A DNA stretch of 64,000 nucleotides from Nocardia sp. BMG111209 (GCF_000381925.1 NZ_KB907307.1:1798001-1862000); one strand, 5' to 3'. Shown: positions 52,155 through 60,915, counted from the first letter of the stretch. Numbers and translations are program-made. Notes: generated by a model not told the origin, from the letters alone.

Positions 52155-53546
52155 ATGACCACCATTCTCGATGCCTCGCATCACAACGACGTCGAACTGT
52201 TCGCCGCCCGCACCGTGCCGGGCCCGCGATCGGCGCACCTGCTGGCCGAGCAGGAACGGCAGGAGTCCAACGCTCGCACCTATCCCCGCCGGTTGCCGTT
52301 CGGCATCGCCTCCGCGCGCGGTTCGATCATCACCGATGTCGACGGGAACCACTACGTGGACCTGCTCGCCGGCGCCGGCGTGCTGGCACTGGGACATTCG
52401 CACCCCGAACTGGTCACGATCGCCCAGCGGCAGTTCGAACTGCTCGTGCACGGGCTCGACATGCCCACGCCGATCAAGGCCGAGTTCACCGGCAAACTGC
52501 TCCGCCGGATCCCCGGCTACGACGCCGAAGCGGCCAACTGGAAGGTCCATTTCTGCGGACCCACCGGCGCCAACGCCGTGGACGCGGCGATCAAGCTGGC
52601 CCGCATCGTCACCGGACGGCACGGCGTGGTCAGTTTCCAGGGCGGATTCCACGGCACCACCCACCTCACGATGGGCATCACCGGACTGCTGTCCCAGCGT
52701 TCGGGCATCGCCGGCATCGGTGACGGGGTGACCTTCCTGCCCTACAGCGACAGCCGCAACTATCCGGACCAGCGGCCCGAGGACGCGCGCTATCACACGA
52801 CCCTGATCGAGAGCCTGCTGACCGATCCCAACGGCGGCATCCCGGCGCCGGCGGCGATCATCCTGGAGATCGTGCAGGGCGAGGGCGGCGTCGTCCTCGG
52901 CGATCCGCATTTCCTCGCGACCGTGGCGGATCTCGCGCACCGGCTCGGCGCGCTGCTGATCATCGACGAGATCCAGACCGGATGCGGGCGCACCGGAACG
53001 TTCTTCGCCTACGAGCGGCACGGGATCCGCCCCGACATCGTGTGCCTGTCCAAGGCGCTGTCCGGGATCGGCACCCCGGTCTCGGTCCTGCTGTACCGCA
53101 GCGAGCACGACGTGTGGCGGCCCGGGACGCACACCGGCACGTTCCGCGGCAATCAGATCGCGTTCGCCGCCGGCAGCGCATTCCTCGACATCCTCGATCG
53201 GGACGGCATCCTCGACCACGTCGCGGCGATCGAGCGCACCGTCGCCGCGGTGCTGGGCCCGCTGCCCGATCTGTTCCCCCATGTGTACGAGGTCCGCGGG
53301 ATCGGGGCCATGTGGGGTGTCGAATTCGTCGCCGAGTCCGGCCGCCGCGATTCCGGCGGCCCGATCGCCCGCGCCGTGCAGGAACGGTGTGTGCACCGGG
53401 GTGTGGTGACCGAGGTCGGCGGCCGCAACGACAGCGTGCTGCGCCTGCTGCCCCCGCTGAACATCGACCTCGACCTGCTCACCGACGCCTGCACGGTCAT
53501 CGCGACGGCGGTCGACGAGGTCCTCACGGCGGGAGCGGTGCGATGA
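52155..53546 (+). CDS. Diaminobutyrate-2-oxoglutarate aminotransferase-like (class III)
   Basis: A 463-residue PLP enzyme. The family start SARGSIITDVDGNHYVDLLA, CGPTGANAVDAAIKLAR, LIIDEIQTGCGRTG (Asp271) and LSKALSG (PLP Lys300) are intact. The closest remembered group makes L-2,4-diaminobutyrate from aspartate semialdehyde (EctB/Dat). Placed between two N-hydroxylases, it may supply diaminobutyrate as the amine to be hydroxylated. The ATG has a gcaggt ribosome site; the stop overlaps the next start. Confidence 0.88.
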   Translation: MTTILDASHHNDVELFAARTVPGPRSAHLLAEQERQESNARTYPRRLPFGIASARGSIITDVDGNHYVDLLAGAGVLALGHSHPELVTIAQRQFELLVHGLDMPTPIKAEFTGKLLRRIPGYDAEAANWKVHFCGPTGANAVDAAIKLARIVTGRHGVVSFQGGFHGTTHLTMGITGLLSQRSGIAGIGDGVTFLPYSDSRNYPDQRPEDARYHTTLIESLLTDPNGGIPAPAAIILEIVQGEGGVVLGDPHFLATVADLAHRLGALLIIDEIQTGCGRTGTFFAYERHGIRPDIVCLSKALSGIGTPVSVLLYRSEHDVWRPGTHTGTFRGNQIAFAAGSAFLDILDRDGILDHVAAIERTVAAVLGPLPDLFPHVYEVRGIGAMWGVEFVAESGRRDSGGPIARAVQERCVHRGVVTEVGGRNDSVLRLLPPLNIDLDLLTDACTVIATAVDEVLTAGAVR

Positions 53547-54880
53547 CCGCGCCCGAGGGCACCGCCCCGGTGGTGTGCATCGGATACGGGCCCGCCGGAA
53601 TCGGATTGGCGGCCGCGCTCACCGATCTGAGTTACCAGCCGCACCGGGAGCCCCACGAGGGCGGCGTGGCGGGGCAGGCGGTGTATCTGGAACGGCAGGC
53701 CGAGGCCGCCTGGCAGCCCGAACTGATGATCGCGGGCACCGATATCCAGCACCACTACCTCCGGGATTTCGGCACCCCGCGCGATCCGCACACCCGATTC
53801 GGCTTCGTCAACTATCTGCACGCGAAGAATCGGTTCTACGAATTCACCGCGCGCAGTGGATATCCGGAGCGCGTCGAATGGGACGACTACTGCCGGTGGG
53901 TCGCCGAGCGGGTGGACGGTCTGCGGCACTTCGGCGCCACCGTCCGGGCCGTCCACCGGGACACCGCGGCGAACGGCGCGCGACCGGCGTACCGCGTCGA
54001 GTACCGCGACGAGGCCACGCGGCGGGACCACTCGATCGTCACGCCGGCCGTGGTCGTCGCGACCGGTTACGCACCGCACATTCCCGCGGAATTCGAGGTG
54101 GACGATCGGCGGGTGTTCCATTCCGACCGGTATCTGAGCGGCATCACCGCACTCGAGCCGCCGCGCTCGATCGCGGTCGTCGGCGCGGCGCAGACCGCGG
54201 GCGAGATCATTCTCGATCTGCGGCAACGCTTTCCGGACGCGGCGGTGCATTCCATCGTCCGCAACAACGGGTTCAGCATGTACGACCTGGGTCACTTCGT
54301 GAATCGGGCCTATTGGCCGCACGAGCGGGCCGCGTTCGCCGCCTACCCCGCCGAGATTCGCGCGGAGGTGTACGCCGGTCAGGCCCGGACCAACTACGCC
54401 GCCGTCGACCCGGACGTGTCGACGGCGCTGTACAACGACTGGTATCGCGGTCGGGTGCTCGGTGCGCAGCGCCTGCATCTGCACATCCGCAGCGCGTCGC
54501 GGATCATCGAGACCTCGCCCGCGGCGATCACACTCGACATCACCGACCGGTACACCGGCGGGCATCGGGACCGGATCGGCGTCGACGCGGTGATCCTGTG
54601 CACCGGGTACGTCCAGCCGCGGATTCCCGAGGTTCTGGCCCCGATCGCGGCCGGGTTCGCGGTCGACAGCGACGGTGAACCCGTCGTCGACCCGATCGGG
54701 CAGATCCGGTATCTCGACGGCGGTCACGAATCCGGGATCTATCTGCACGGCGTCGCCGAGCGGCAACTCGGCATCGGCAGCGCGGCATCGTTCAGCCTGC
54801 TCGCCGTGCGGTCCGGCGATATCGCCGAATCCCTGGTCACCGCCACGCGTCCGCTACCCACCGCCACCGCATCCGCATAA
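53543..54880 (+). CDS. SidA-family N-hydroxylase, divergent copy 2
   Basis: A 445-residue protein with the same architecture as the first gene but clearly diverged. The FAD loop is VVCIGYGPAGIGLA, the NADPH loop IAVVGAAQTAGEIILDLRQR, with AGTDIQHHYLRDFGTPRDP and ending GIGSAASFSLLAVRSGDI. Residues between 30 and 60 are longer than in copy 1. Its ATG overlaps the aminotransferase stop (ATGA), so it is translated with it. Two N-hydroxylases suggest two amines are hydroxylated or one is oxidised twice. Confidence 0.88.
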   Translation: MTAPEGTAPVVCIGYGPAGIGLAAALTDLSYQPHREPHEGGVAGQAVYLERQAEAAWQPELMIAGTDIQHHYLRDFGTPRDPHTRFGFVNYLHAKNRFYEFTARSGYPERVEWDDYCRWVAERVDGLRHFGATVRAVHRDTAANGARPAYRVEYRDEATRRDHSIVTPAVVVATGYAPHIPAEFEVDDRRVFHSDRYLSGITALEPPRSIAVVGAAQTAGEIILDLRQRFPDAAVHSIVRNNGFSMYDLGHFVNRAYWPHERAAFAAYPAEIRAEVYAGQARTNYAAVDPDVSTALYNDWYRGRVLGAQRLHLHIRSASRIIETSPAAITLDITDRYTGGHRDRIGVDAVILCTGYVQPRIPEVLAPIAAGFAVDSDGEPVVDPIGQIRYLDGGHESGIYLHGVAERQLGIGSAASFSLLAVRSGDIAESLVTATRPLPTATASA

Positions 54881-54907
54881 CGGACCACAGAGAGAGCAGA
54901 GACGACG

Positions 54908-55291
54908 ATGCTGGTATTCGACCTCGACGACCAACCGTGGGCCGAGGAGCACAGCTTCAACACCCTGTCCCGGCGACTGTTCCCGTGGGACAACCTCCGC
55001 GAAATCAATTGGGGCGGTTCGTGGGTGAAGGTCCGCCCCGGCGAGACCACCACCCCGCACTCGCACGACGAGAAGGAGATGTTCCTCATCGTCGAGGGTG
55101 CCGGGCAGTTCACCCACGGCACCGAACGGATAGATGCGCGGCCCGGCACCACCGCGATCATGACGCCCGGCGTGACCCATTCGATCACCAACACCGGATC
55201 CGGCGAGCTGATCTTCCTGGCCGTGTGGTGGACCGACGATCAGCATGTCCACGATCCCGCGCTGACCCCGCCGCCGGTGCAGCCGTCGTGA
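54908..55291 (+). CDS. Metal-binding cupin protein (hydrazine-synthetase cupin-like)
   Basis: A 127-residue single-domain cupin. The metal ligands of both cupin motifs are visible: His51, His53 and Glu57 (PHSHDEKEMF) and His91 (GVTHSI). In hydrazine synthetases such as Spb40 a zinc cupin domain rearranges an ester between an N-hydroxyamine and an amino acid into an N-N bond, and is fused to a MetRS-like domain. Here the cupin is a separate protein with the MetRS-like gene 1.75 kb downstream. Its stop overlaps the next start (GTGA). Confidence 0.85.
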   Translation: MLVFDLDDQPWAEEHSFNTLSRRLFPWDNLREINWGGSWVKVRPGETTTPHSHDEKEMFLIVEGAGQFTHGTERIDARPGTTAIMTPGVTHSITNTGSGELIFLAVWWTDDQHVHDPALTPPPVQPS

Positions 55292-56469
55292 CCGCCGGGG
55301 ACGGTGTCGCCGTGGCCGTCGTCGGCGCCGGCGTGATCGGCGCGAGTATCGCCCATCATCTCCAGGCCCAGCACATTCCGACGCTTCTGGTCGCCTGCGC
55401 CGATCCGCGCCACCGTGCCCGCGAGGCCAGCGCCAATTCGGGCGGGATCGTCCGGGCGGTCCACACCGCGCGACTGGAGACGGTGCTGACCGTCGGCTCG
55501 TCCCGGGCCTACCGCCGCATGGATATCGCGTCGGACGGGGCCGTCGCCTACACCGGCGCCGGATTCGTGTTCATCACCGACCGCGGTCACCGGCAGGCGT
55601 TGGCCGACCGGGTGGCCCTGCTGGATTCGCTGTCCTATCCCGCGGAACTGCTGGATTACGAACAGCTTTCCCGGCGCTGGCCCGAAATCGTCTGGCGCAC
55701 CGACGATCTCGGGCTGTTCGAACCCGCCTCCGGTTCGGTGGACGTGCGCGCGGTGGTCGGTGCCTTCCGGCAGGGCCTGTCCGCTCACGGCGGCACAGTG
55801 CTGGCCGAGACGGCCGTCTCGTTCACCCCGGCGGCCGGCGGCCGCTGGATTCTGACCACGCAGGAACGCAACTCGTATCGCGTCGGCGCGGTGGTGGTCG
55901 CGGCCGGCCGGCACAGCGCCGAGTTGCTACGCGAGTCCCGCGGCCACGACTTACCCCTGCACGCGGCCCGGATGGGTGTGGTGGAGCCGGCCCTCGGCGG
56001 CGGTGGCCCCGGCATCCCCGGCGGATTGTCGTTCATCGACGATGTCACCGGCGGCTACGCCATCTGCCGCGCGGATACGATCCTGATCGGCGCGAACGGC
56101 CGTGTCGCACCGGATGATTCGCACGACGACCTCACCGCGGCGGAACGCGAGGCGATCCGCGGGACCGTGAGCGTCCGGCTGCCGGCGGTCCGGGACGCCC
56201 CGGCCGCGGGCACCCGGGTCGGCGTCGACGCGATGACCGTCGACGGGCGGCCGATCGTCGAGCAGCTCGAGCCGGGCCTGTTCGTCTGCACCGGCTTCTC
56301 CGGCGGCGGCGCCAAGATCGCCCCGGAGATCGGCCGCCTGACCGCCCAGTGGCTGTCCACCGACCGCCGTCCCTCGATCCTGTCCGGCTACGCCCTCCCG
56401 CGCCCGGCATCCGACGACCGACCCGATCAGGACGATAACCATGACATCCGAGCGTTCTCGTATATCTGA
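55288..56469 (+). CDS. FAD-dependent oxidoreductase (DAO family)
   Basis: A 393-residue D-amino-acid-oxidase/glycine-oxidase-type flavoprotein. The dinucleotide loop VAVVGAGVIGASIAHHL is near residue 8, REASANSGGIVRAVH is the flavin contact region, and GVDAMTVDGRPIVEQLEPGLF, then CTGFSGGGAKIAPEIG close the fold. In known hydrazine pathways an FAD oxidase cleaves the hydrazine-linked amino acid intermediate to release the small hydrazine. It is coupled to the cupin gene by GTGA overlap and overlaps the next gene by 29 bp. Confidence 0.88.
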   Translation: MTAGDGVAVAVVGAGVIGASIAHHLQAQHIPTLLVACADPRHRAREASANSGGIVRAVHTARLETVLTVGSSRAYRRMDIASDGAVAYTGAGFVFITDRGHRQALADRVALLDSLSYPAELLDYEQLSRRWPEIVWRTDDLGLFEPASGSVDVRAVVGAFRQGLSAHGGTVLAETAVSFTPAAGGRWILTTQERNSYRVGAVVVAAGRHSAELLRESRGHDLPLHAARMGVVEPALGGGGPGIPGGLSFIDDVTGGYAICRADTILIGANGRVAPDDSHDDLTAAEREAIRGTVSVRLPAVRDAPAAGTRVGVDAMTVDGRPIVEQLEPGLFVCTGFSGGGAKIAPEIGRLTAQWLSTDRRPSILSGYALPRPASDDRPDQDDNHDIRAFSYI

Positions 56470-57022
56470 CACGATCAGGCAGATCATCCGCGCCGCGTAC
56501 GCCAAGGATCCGGCGACCAACACCGTCCTCGACGCGCTGTTCCATCCCGGGGTGCAGGCCGCGATGGCCCATCAGTTCGCCCACCGGCTCGACACCCGCG
56601 GGCAGCACGCGCTCGCCCGCCTGGTCGCGACGCTGGCCCGCATCGTCACCGGCCTCGACGTCCATCCGGCCGCCCGCATCGACCCGACCGTGTTCATCGA
56701 TCACGCGCTCGGTGTCGTGATCGGCGAGACCGCCACCATCGAACACGACGCGATGCTGTACCACCACGTCACCCTCGGTTCGATCGGATGGTGGAAGGAC
56801 CGGGAATTCGCGGTCCGCCATCCCACGATCGGCCCACACACGGTCCTCTGCGTCGGCTCCTCGGTGCTGGGACCGATCACCGTGGGCGCCAACGTCATCG
56901 TCGGCGCGCATGCCGTGGTCCTCGCGGACGTCCCCGACGACACCCATGTTCCGGCCGGCAGTGTCTGGGCCGCCCGGCAGCGGGACGCCGCGACGGCCCC
57001 GCACCTCCTGCGCACCCTCTGA
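56441..57022 (+). CDS. Serine O-acetyltransferase-like protein (CysE family)
   Basis: A 193-residue left-handed beta-helix acyltransferase. Motifs: HPAARIDPTVFIDHALGVVI with catalytic His region, HHVTLGSIGWWKDREFAVRH in the place of the HVTLGGTG loop, and PTIGPHTVLCVGSSVLGPIT, then VGANVIVGAHAVVLADVP. The usual TLGGTGK loop is altered, so substrate may differ from serine. It may make O-acetylserine, or acetylate a hydroxy amino intermediate of this pathway. The start overlaps the preceding gene. Confidence 0.85.
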   Translation: MTSERSRISDTIRQIIRAAYAKDPATNTVLDALFHPGVQAAMAHQFAHRLDTRGQHALARLVATLARIVTGLDVHPAARIDPTVFIDHALGVVIGETATIEHDAMLYHHVTLGSIGWWKDREFAVRHPTIGPHTVLCVGSSVLGPITVGANVIVGAHAVVLADVPDDTHVPAGSVWAARQRDAATAPHLLRTL

Positions 57023-57043
57023 ACGAGCCCGGAGATACTGATC

Positions 57044-58588
57044 ATGTCCAATTTCATCGTGACGGCCGCACCCCCCAACCCCAACGGCGACCTCCATCTC
57101 GGGCATCTCGCCGGACCGTTCCTGACCGCCGACATCGTGGCCCGCGCGCTGGCGCTGCGCGGTCACGCGGTCAGTCACGTCGGATACATCGACGAACATT
57201 CGTCGTACGTGGTCCGGCGCGCGCGTGAGCTGTCGACCGATCCCTACACGGCCGCAGCCGTTCTCGGCGATCGGATCGAGACGACCCTCACCCAGGCGAA
57301 TATGCGGCCCGCCACCGTCGCCCGGCCGCTGCGCGATCCGTCGCACGATCGCCGGGTGCACGAAGGCTTCACGACGCTGTGGGACGCCGGGCACATCACG
57401 GTCGATTCCGAGGCCCAGGTGTTCTCCTGCACGACCTGCTCGCGGCCGCTCTACGAATGCGAGATCCGGGGTATCTGCCCGTTCTGCGACGCCGCCTCGG
57501 ACGGCATCTACTGCGAACAGTGCGGCAACCCGCAGCTGCCCACCGGTCTGATCGATCCGCGGTGCACCCGTTGCGGCGGAACGGAAATCACCACGACGCG
57601 GCATCGCCGGCTGATCCTCGACATCGAACCGCTGCGGCCGCAGCTGCGGGAGATCCTCACCGCGGTGACGCCGCGCCCCCGCACGGTGGACTATCTGCAC
57701 GATCAGCTGTCCCGGCCGCTCGCGCCGGTCCCGATCAGCCGGCTGGGCAATTACGGTGTGTCCGTACCGCTTCCGGACTGGGAGGGGCATTTCCTGGACA
57801 CCTGGTTCAGCGGCGTCTTCGGCTACATCAACGCCGCGGACCTGGACAATCGGCGCCGGCGGCGGTTCGACGCGGCCAGCCCCTGGCAGGACGAACACGT
57901 CGACGTGGTCGAGGCGTTCGGATTCGACTGCTCGTTCTCGCACATCATCCTGTGGAATGCGGTGGCGCTGCTGTCGAAATGGCCGGTGCGCCTGAACTAT
58001 CTGAGCAACGAGTTCTATCAGCTCGACGGGCTCAAATTCTCCACCAGCCGCGGGCACGCGATCTGGGGCGCGGACTACCTGCCGACCACCTCGTCGGACA
58101 TCCTGCGCTTCTACATGGCCCTGACCGGGCCGGAAACCCGCGCGAGCTCGTTCAGCGAAAACGCGTACCAGGAATTCGAGGGCAGGTACCGGCACGCGAT
58201 CGGCGAACTGTTCCGCATCGCCACCGCCGACGCCGGTCCCGAGGCCACCGCCGACGTGCCGTCGCAGGTCGAGGCCGTCGTCGAACAGTGCGAGCAGGCG
58301 TACCGGCCCCACACGTTCAGCGCCAGGGCGGCCGCGACGGTCCTCACCGAGCACGTCATCGACGACGACACCCTGCGGCGCCAGCTGGAGACCGCCGGGC
58401 CCGATGCGCGCCGGGCCGCTTTCGAGGCGCTCGTCCGGGCCTTCCATCCGCTGTCGCCCTATTGGACGACGCAGCAACTGGTCCAGCTCGGCCGGGTGCC
58501 CTCGATCGATCTCGACGCGCTGGTGCGTCCCGCGACGGCGGCGACCACCGCGAGCCCGCACGATCCGGCGCGGACGCTCACCCTCTGA
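57044..58588 (+). CDS. Methionyl-tRNA-synthetase-like protein (hydrazine-synthetase MetRS part)
   Basis: A 514-residue class I synthetase relative. HLGH (residues 18-21) is the HIGH motif, four CxxC-like pairs between residues 128 and 187 form a zinc knuckle, and KFSTS (331-335) replaces KMSKS. It lacks the tRNA-binding C-terminal extension and is shorter than a typical housekeeping MetRS. In Spb40-type enzymes this domain adenylates an amino acid such as glycine and passes it to an N-hydroxyamine. It is therefore the likely activating partner of the separate cupin. The next gene starts 5 bp after its stop. Confidence 0.88.
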   Translation: MSNFIVTAAPPNPNGDLHLGHLAGPFLTADIVARALALRGHAVSHVGYIDEHSSYVVRRARELSTDPYTAAAVLGDRIETTLTQANMRPATVARPLRDPSHDRRVHEGFTTLWDAGHITVDSEAQVFSCTTCSRPLYECEIRGICPFCDAASDGIYCEQCGNPQLPTGLIDPRCTRCGGTEITTTRHRRLILDIEPLRPQLREILTAVTPRPRTVDYLHDQLSRPLAPVPISRLGNYGVSVPLPDWEGHFLDTWFSGVFGYINAADLDNRRRRRFDAASPWQDEHVDVVEAFGFDCSFSHIILWNAVALLSKWPVRLNYLSNEFYQLDGLKFSTSRGHAIWGADYLPTTSSDILRFYMALTGPETRASSFSENAYQEFEGRYRHAIGELFRIATADAGPEATADVPSQVEAVVEQCEQAYRPHTFSARAAATVLTEHVIDDDTLRRQLETAGPDARRAAFEALVRAFHPLSPYWTTQQLVQLGRVPSIDLDALVRPATAATTASPHDPARTLTL

Positions 58589-58593
58589 GTCCC

Positions 58594-59508
58594 GTGGGTA
58601 CGCCGGCGCCGGCACGTACTGCCGGGTTGTGGACGATCGTGATGTCGGTGCTGGGATCCGGCACGATCCTCGTAAGCCTGTGGGCGCCGGGACTTCCGGT
58701 GCCGGAGCGCACGGTGTTCGTTGTGCTGCTGGTGGTCTCGACGATCGGCGTGGCCGCGGGGTTCGCGCGGTGGTCCGGCCCCTGGGTACGGTATCCGGCG
58801 GTGCGGACCGGGCTCTACGTATTCGGGATCGCCGGTGGCACGCTGGCGCTCACCGCGGTCTCGGCACTGTTGATGTCCCGGGCCGGGGTTCCGCCGGTGA
58901 TCCGTTGCGCCACCATTGTTTCGGCGCTGGTGATCTTCGCCTGGGCCGAGATTCCGGTCGCCGTGATCGGCGCCGCGCTCGTGGTGGCGCTGGTGGCCGT
59001 CGCCGGCGCCGGCCTGTCGATCACCGATACCGTTCTCGGCGGTCCCGGCCCGCACCGAATTCTCCTGGCGATCTACTCGTGTCTGCCGATCTCGCTGACG
59101 GTCGTCGGCTGGGAACGCCTCGCCGCGGAACCGGTACCGAGACAACGGATCCTGCTCGGGGTGGGGGCGACCCTGGTCGTCACGCTCGTCGTGATCCTGG
59201 GCGGCGGGATGTCGGCGGCGGCACAGTGGCCGCATGCCATGCGGACGTCGGCCGCTGTGCTCGTCTCGGTCGTGCTCGCGAGTTACGCCGGTCGCAACCT
59301 CCACACCCTGGCGGGGCTGCTCGGGACGAGCGGCCACCGGCGAGCGAAAATGGCAACGGCCGCAGTGGGTTACACGGTTCTCGCACTGCTGCTGGTGGCA
59401 GCGGCGCCACGGGCCGTGCTGCTCCCCCTGGTATGCCCGGCCCTGGCCACCGCCTGCCTCTACCTTCCGGTGGCGATCGGAAGACCCGAAAGGATCGATG
59501 CCCAGTGA
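58594..59508 (+). CDS. Multi-pass membrane protein of unknown family
   Basis: A 304-residue protein with about nine hydrophobic segments and few charged residues. No family signature is recognised. It begins with GTG 58594, 5 bp after the MetRS-like gene, and ends in a GTGA overlap with the DUF3291 gene, so it is part of the operon. It could export the product or modify it at the membrane; there is no motif to decide. Confidence 0.75.
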   Translation: MGTPAPARTAGLWTIVMSVLGSGTILVSLWAPGLPVPERTVFVVLLVVSTIGVAAGFARWSGPWVRYPAVRTGLYVFGIAGGTLALTAVSALLMSRAGVPPVIRCATIVSALVIFAWAEIPVAVIGAALVVALVAVAGAGLSITDTVLGGPGPHRILLAIYSCLPISLTVVGWERLAAEPVPRQRILLGVGATLVVTLVVILGGGMSAAAQWPHAMRTSAAVLVSVVLASYAGRNLHTLAGLLGTSGHRRAKMATAAVGYTVLALLLVAAAPRAVLLPLVCPALATACLYLPVAIGRPERIDAQ

Positions 59509-60056
59509 CGGCCACCCGCGGCCACCATCTCGCGTTCACCACGTTCTTCGTGCTGCGAAAACCCTACGGGCATCCCGTGGTACGCGGATTCGAGGCGGCC
59601 GAACCGGCGATATTCGACCAGGCCGACGAATTCGACGGCTTCATCGGCAGGGCGAGATACGCGGATTCCGAACAGCTTCCACAGTCGGAGATCACCAACT
59701 TCGACCGGGATTGGGGCAGCTGGGGCGAATTCGCGGTGCCCGCGTTCCACCGGGAACCGGTCGCCCCCGGAATCGACCGCAGGGCTTCGACATTGAGCAT
59801 CTGGCGCGATGTCGACGCGGTCCGCGACTATGTGTACTCGGGCCGTCATCTCGACGCGCTGAAACGCCGGGACGAGTGGACCGATCCGGAGTCCGGCACA
59901 CCCAACCACGCCGCCTGGTGGATTCCGGCCGGGCACATTCCGCGCTGGTCCGACGCGGTCGCCCGCCTGGAGCGGCTGCACACCCACGGCCCCACCGTCG
60001 ATGCGTTCACCCTCCGGTCGCCGTTCCTCCCGGACGGCTCCGGCGCGCGGCGCTGA
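59505..60056 (+). CDS. DUF3291 family protein
   Basis: A 183-residue protein with the DUF3291 features: LSIWRDVDAVRDYVYSGRHL, DALKRRDEW, AAWWIPAGHIPRWSDAVARL and GPTVDAFTLRSPF. The family belongs to a ferredoxin-like dimeric fold related to small monooxygenases but has no established activity. It is the last gene of the operon, coupled by GTGA overlap, and ends 6 bp from the convergent thioesterase gene. Confidence 0.82.
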   Translation: MTATRGHHLAFTTFFVLRKPYGHPVVRGFEAAEPAIFDQADEFDGFIGRARYADSEQLPQSEITNFDRDWGSWGEFAVPAFHREPVAPGIDRRASTLSIWRDVDAVRDYVYSGRHLDALKRRDEWTDPESGTPNHAAWWIPAGHIPRWSDAVARLERLHTHGPTVDAFTLRSPFLPDGSGARR

Positions 60057-60062
60057 ACGCCG

Positions 60063-60815
60063 TCAGGTGAGGCGGGTGGCGATCAGGCGGGCCACCTCGG
60101 CGGGCCGGGTGTCGAGGTAGAAGTGGCCGCCCGGGAAGGTGGTCAGCTCGAATTCGCCGGTGGTGTGGGCGCGCCAGCGGTGCGCCTGTTCGACGGTGAC
60201 GGTGGGGTCGTCCTCGCCCAGCAGCACGGACACGGTGCAGCGCAACGGTTCTCCGGGGCGGTGCACGTAGGTTTCCACGGCCTCGTAGTCGCTGCGGACC
60301 GCGGGCAGGACCAGTTCCGCGAGGGCCGGTTCGGTCCGCAGGATCTCCACCGAGGCGGGATCGTCTGCCAGCCGGGCCAATTCGTCGATCAGGTCGTCGT
60401 CGGTGCCGCGGTGGACGCTGCCGGTGGCGGGCTCATCGGGGGCGAGGCGGCCGGAGGCGAACAGGGTGGTCACCTCGCGGCCCCGCGCCGCCAGCAGGCG
60501 GGCGGTCTCGAAGGCGATCGTCGCGCCCATACTGTGCCCGAACAGGGCCAGCCGCACCGGCGGCCAGGTCAGCAGGTCCGCGGTGATCCGCTCGGCCGTG
60601 GCGACCAGGCCCGGTTGCGGCGGATCGTCCAGCCGGTCCTGCCTTCCGGGGTACTGCACCGCGAATACGGCGGTGCCGGAATCGAATTCCCGGGCCAGCT
60701 CCCGGAAGGCGCCGATGGATCCGCCGCCGGGCGGGAAGCACACCAGCACCGTGCCGGGCTCTGCCGCGGAACGCAATTGCCGCAGCCACTCGGTTGCGGG
60801 TATGCGCCCCACCAT
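60063..60815 (-). CDS. Type II thioesterase (alpha/beta hydrolase)
   Basis: A 250-residue enzyme of the GrsT/TEII group. VLVCFPPGGGSIGAFRELAR, the nucleophile motif LFGHSMGATIAFE (Ser95), LLGEDDPTV (Asp) and PGGHFYLD (His) give a full catalytic triad. These proteins clear misloaded carrier proteins in NRPS/PKS pathways; none is visible in the window. ATG 60815 has a strong ggaggg site. It was probably once co-transcribed with the TetR gene now 1.7 kb away, since an insertion sequence begins 42 bp upstream. Confidence 0.9.
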   Translation of the reverse strand: MVGRIPATEWLRQLRSAAEPGTVLVCFPPGGGSIGAFRELAREFDSGTAVFAVQYPGRQDRLDDPPQPGLVATAERITADLLTWPPVRLALFGHSMGATIAFETARLLAARGREVTTLFASGRLAPDEPATGSVHRGTDDDLIDELARLADDPASVEILRTEPALAELVLPAVRSDYEAVETYVHRPGEPLRCTVSVLLGEDDPTVTVEQAHRWRAHTTGEFELTTFPGGHFYLDTRPAEVARLIATRLT

Positions 60816-60852
60816 ATTTCGCTCCCTCCACGCGCGGTTCCTCGCCGCAGAC

Positions 60853-60857
60853 CTTAG
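60853..60857. repeat. Target-site duplication CTTAG (left)
   Basis: CTTAG flanks the insertion on its left; the right copy is at 62522-62526. The identical 5 bp pair indicates a recent transposition that has not been rearranged. Confidence 0.85.
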
Positions 60858-60884
60858 CCTGAATCCACTGACGGGGGTTTCGTG

Positions 60885-60915
60885 CTGGTCCGCGCGCCTG
60901 CGGCGCGCGGACCAG
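60885..60915. terminator. Strong hairpin inside the IS
   Basis: Perfect 14 bp arms (starting CTGGTCCGCG and ending CGCGGACCAG) around a TGC loop, lying between the transposase stop and the IS end. There is no T-run. It may stop transcription in either direction and would then add to the polar effect on the thioesterase gene. Confidence 0.55.

Noticed and set aside
57044..58588. Housekeeping methionyl-tRNA synthetase
   Set aside because: It lies in a biosynthetic operon, is shorter, lacks the C-terminal tRNA-binding extension and has KFSTS instead of KMSKS.
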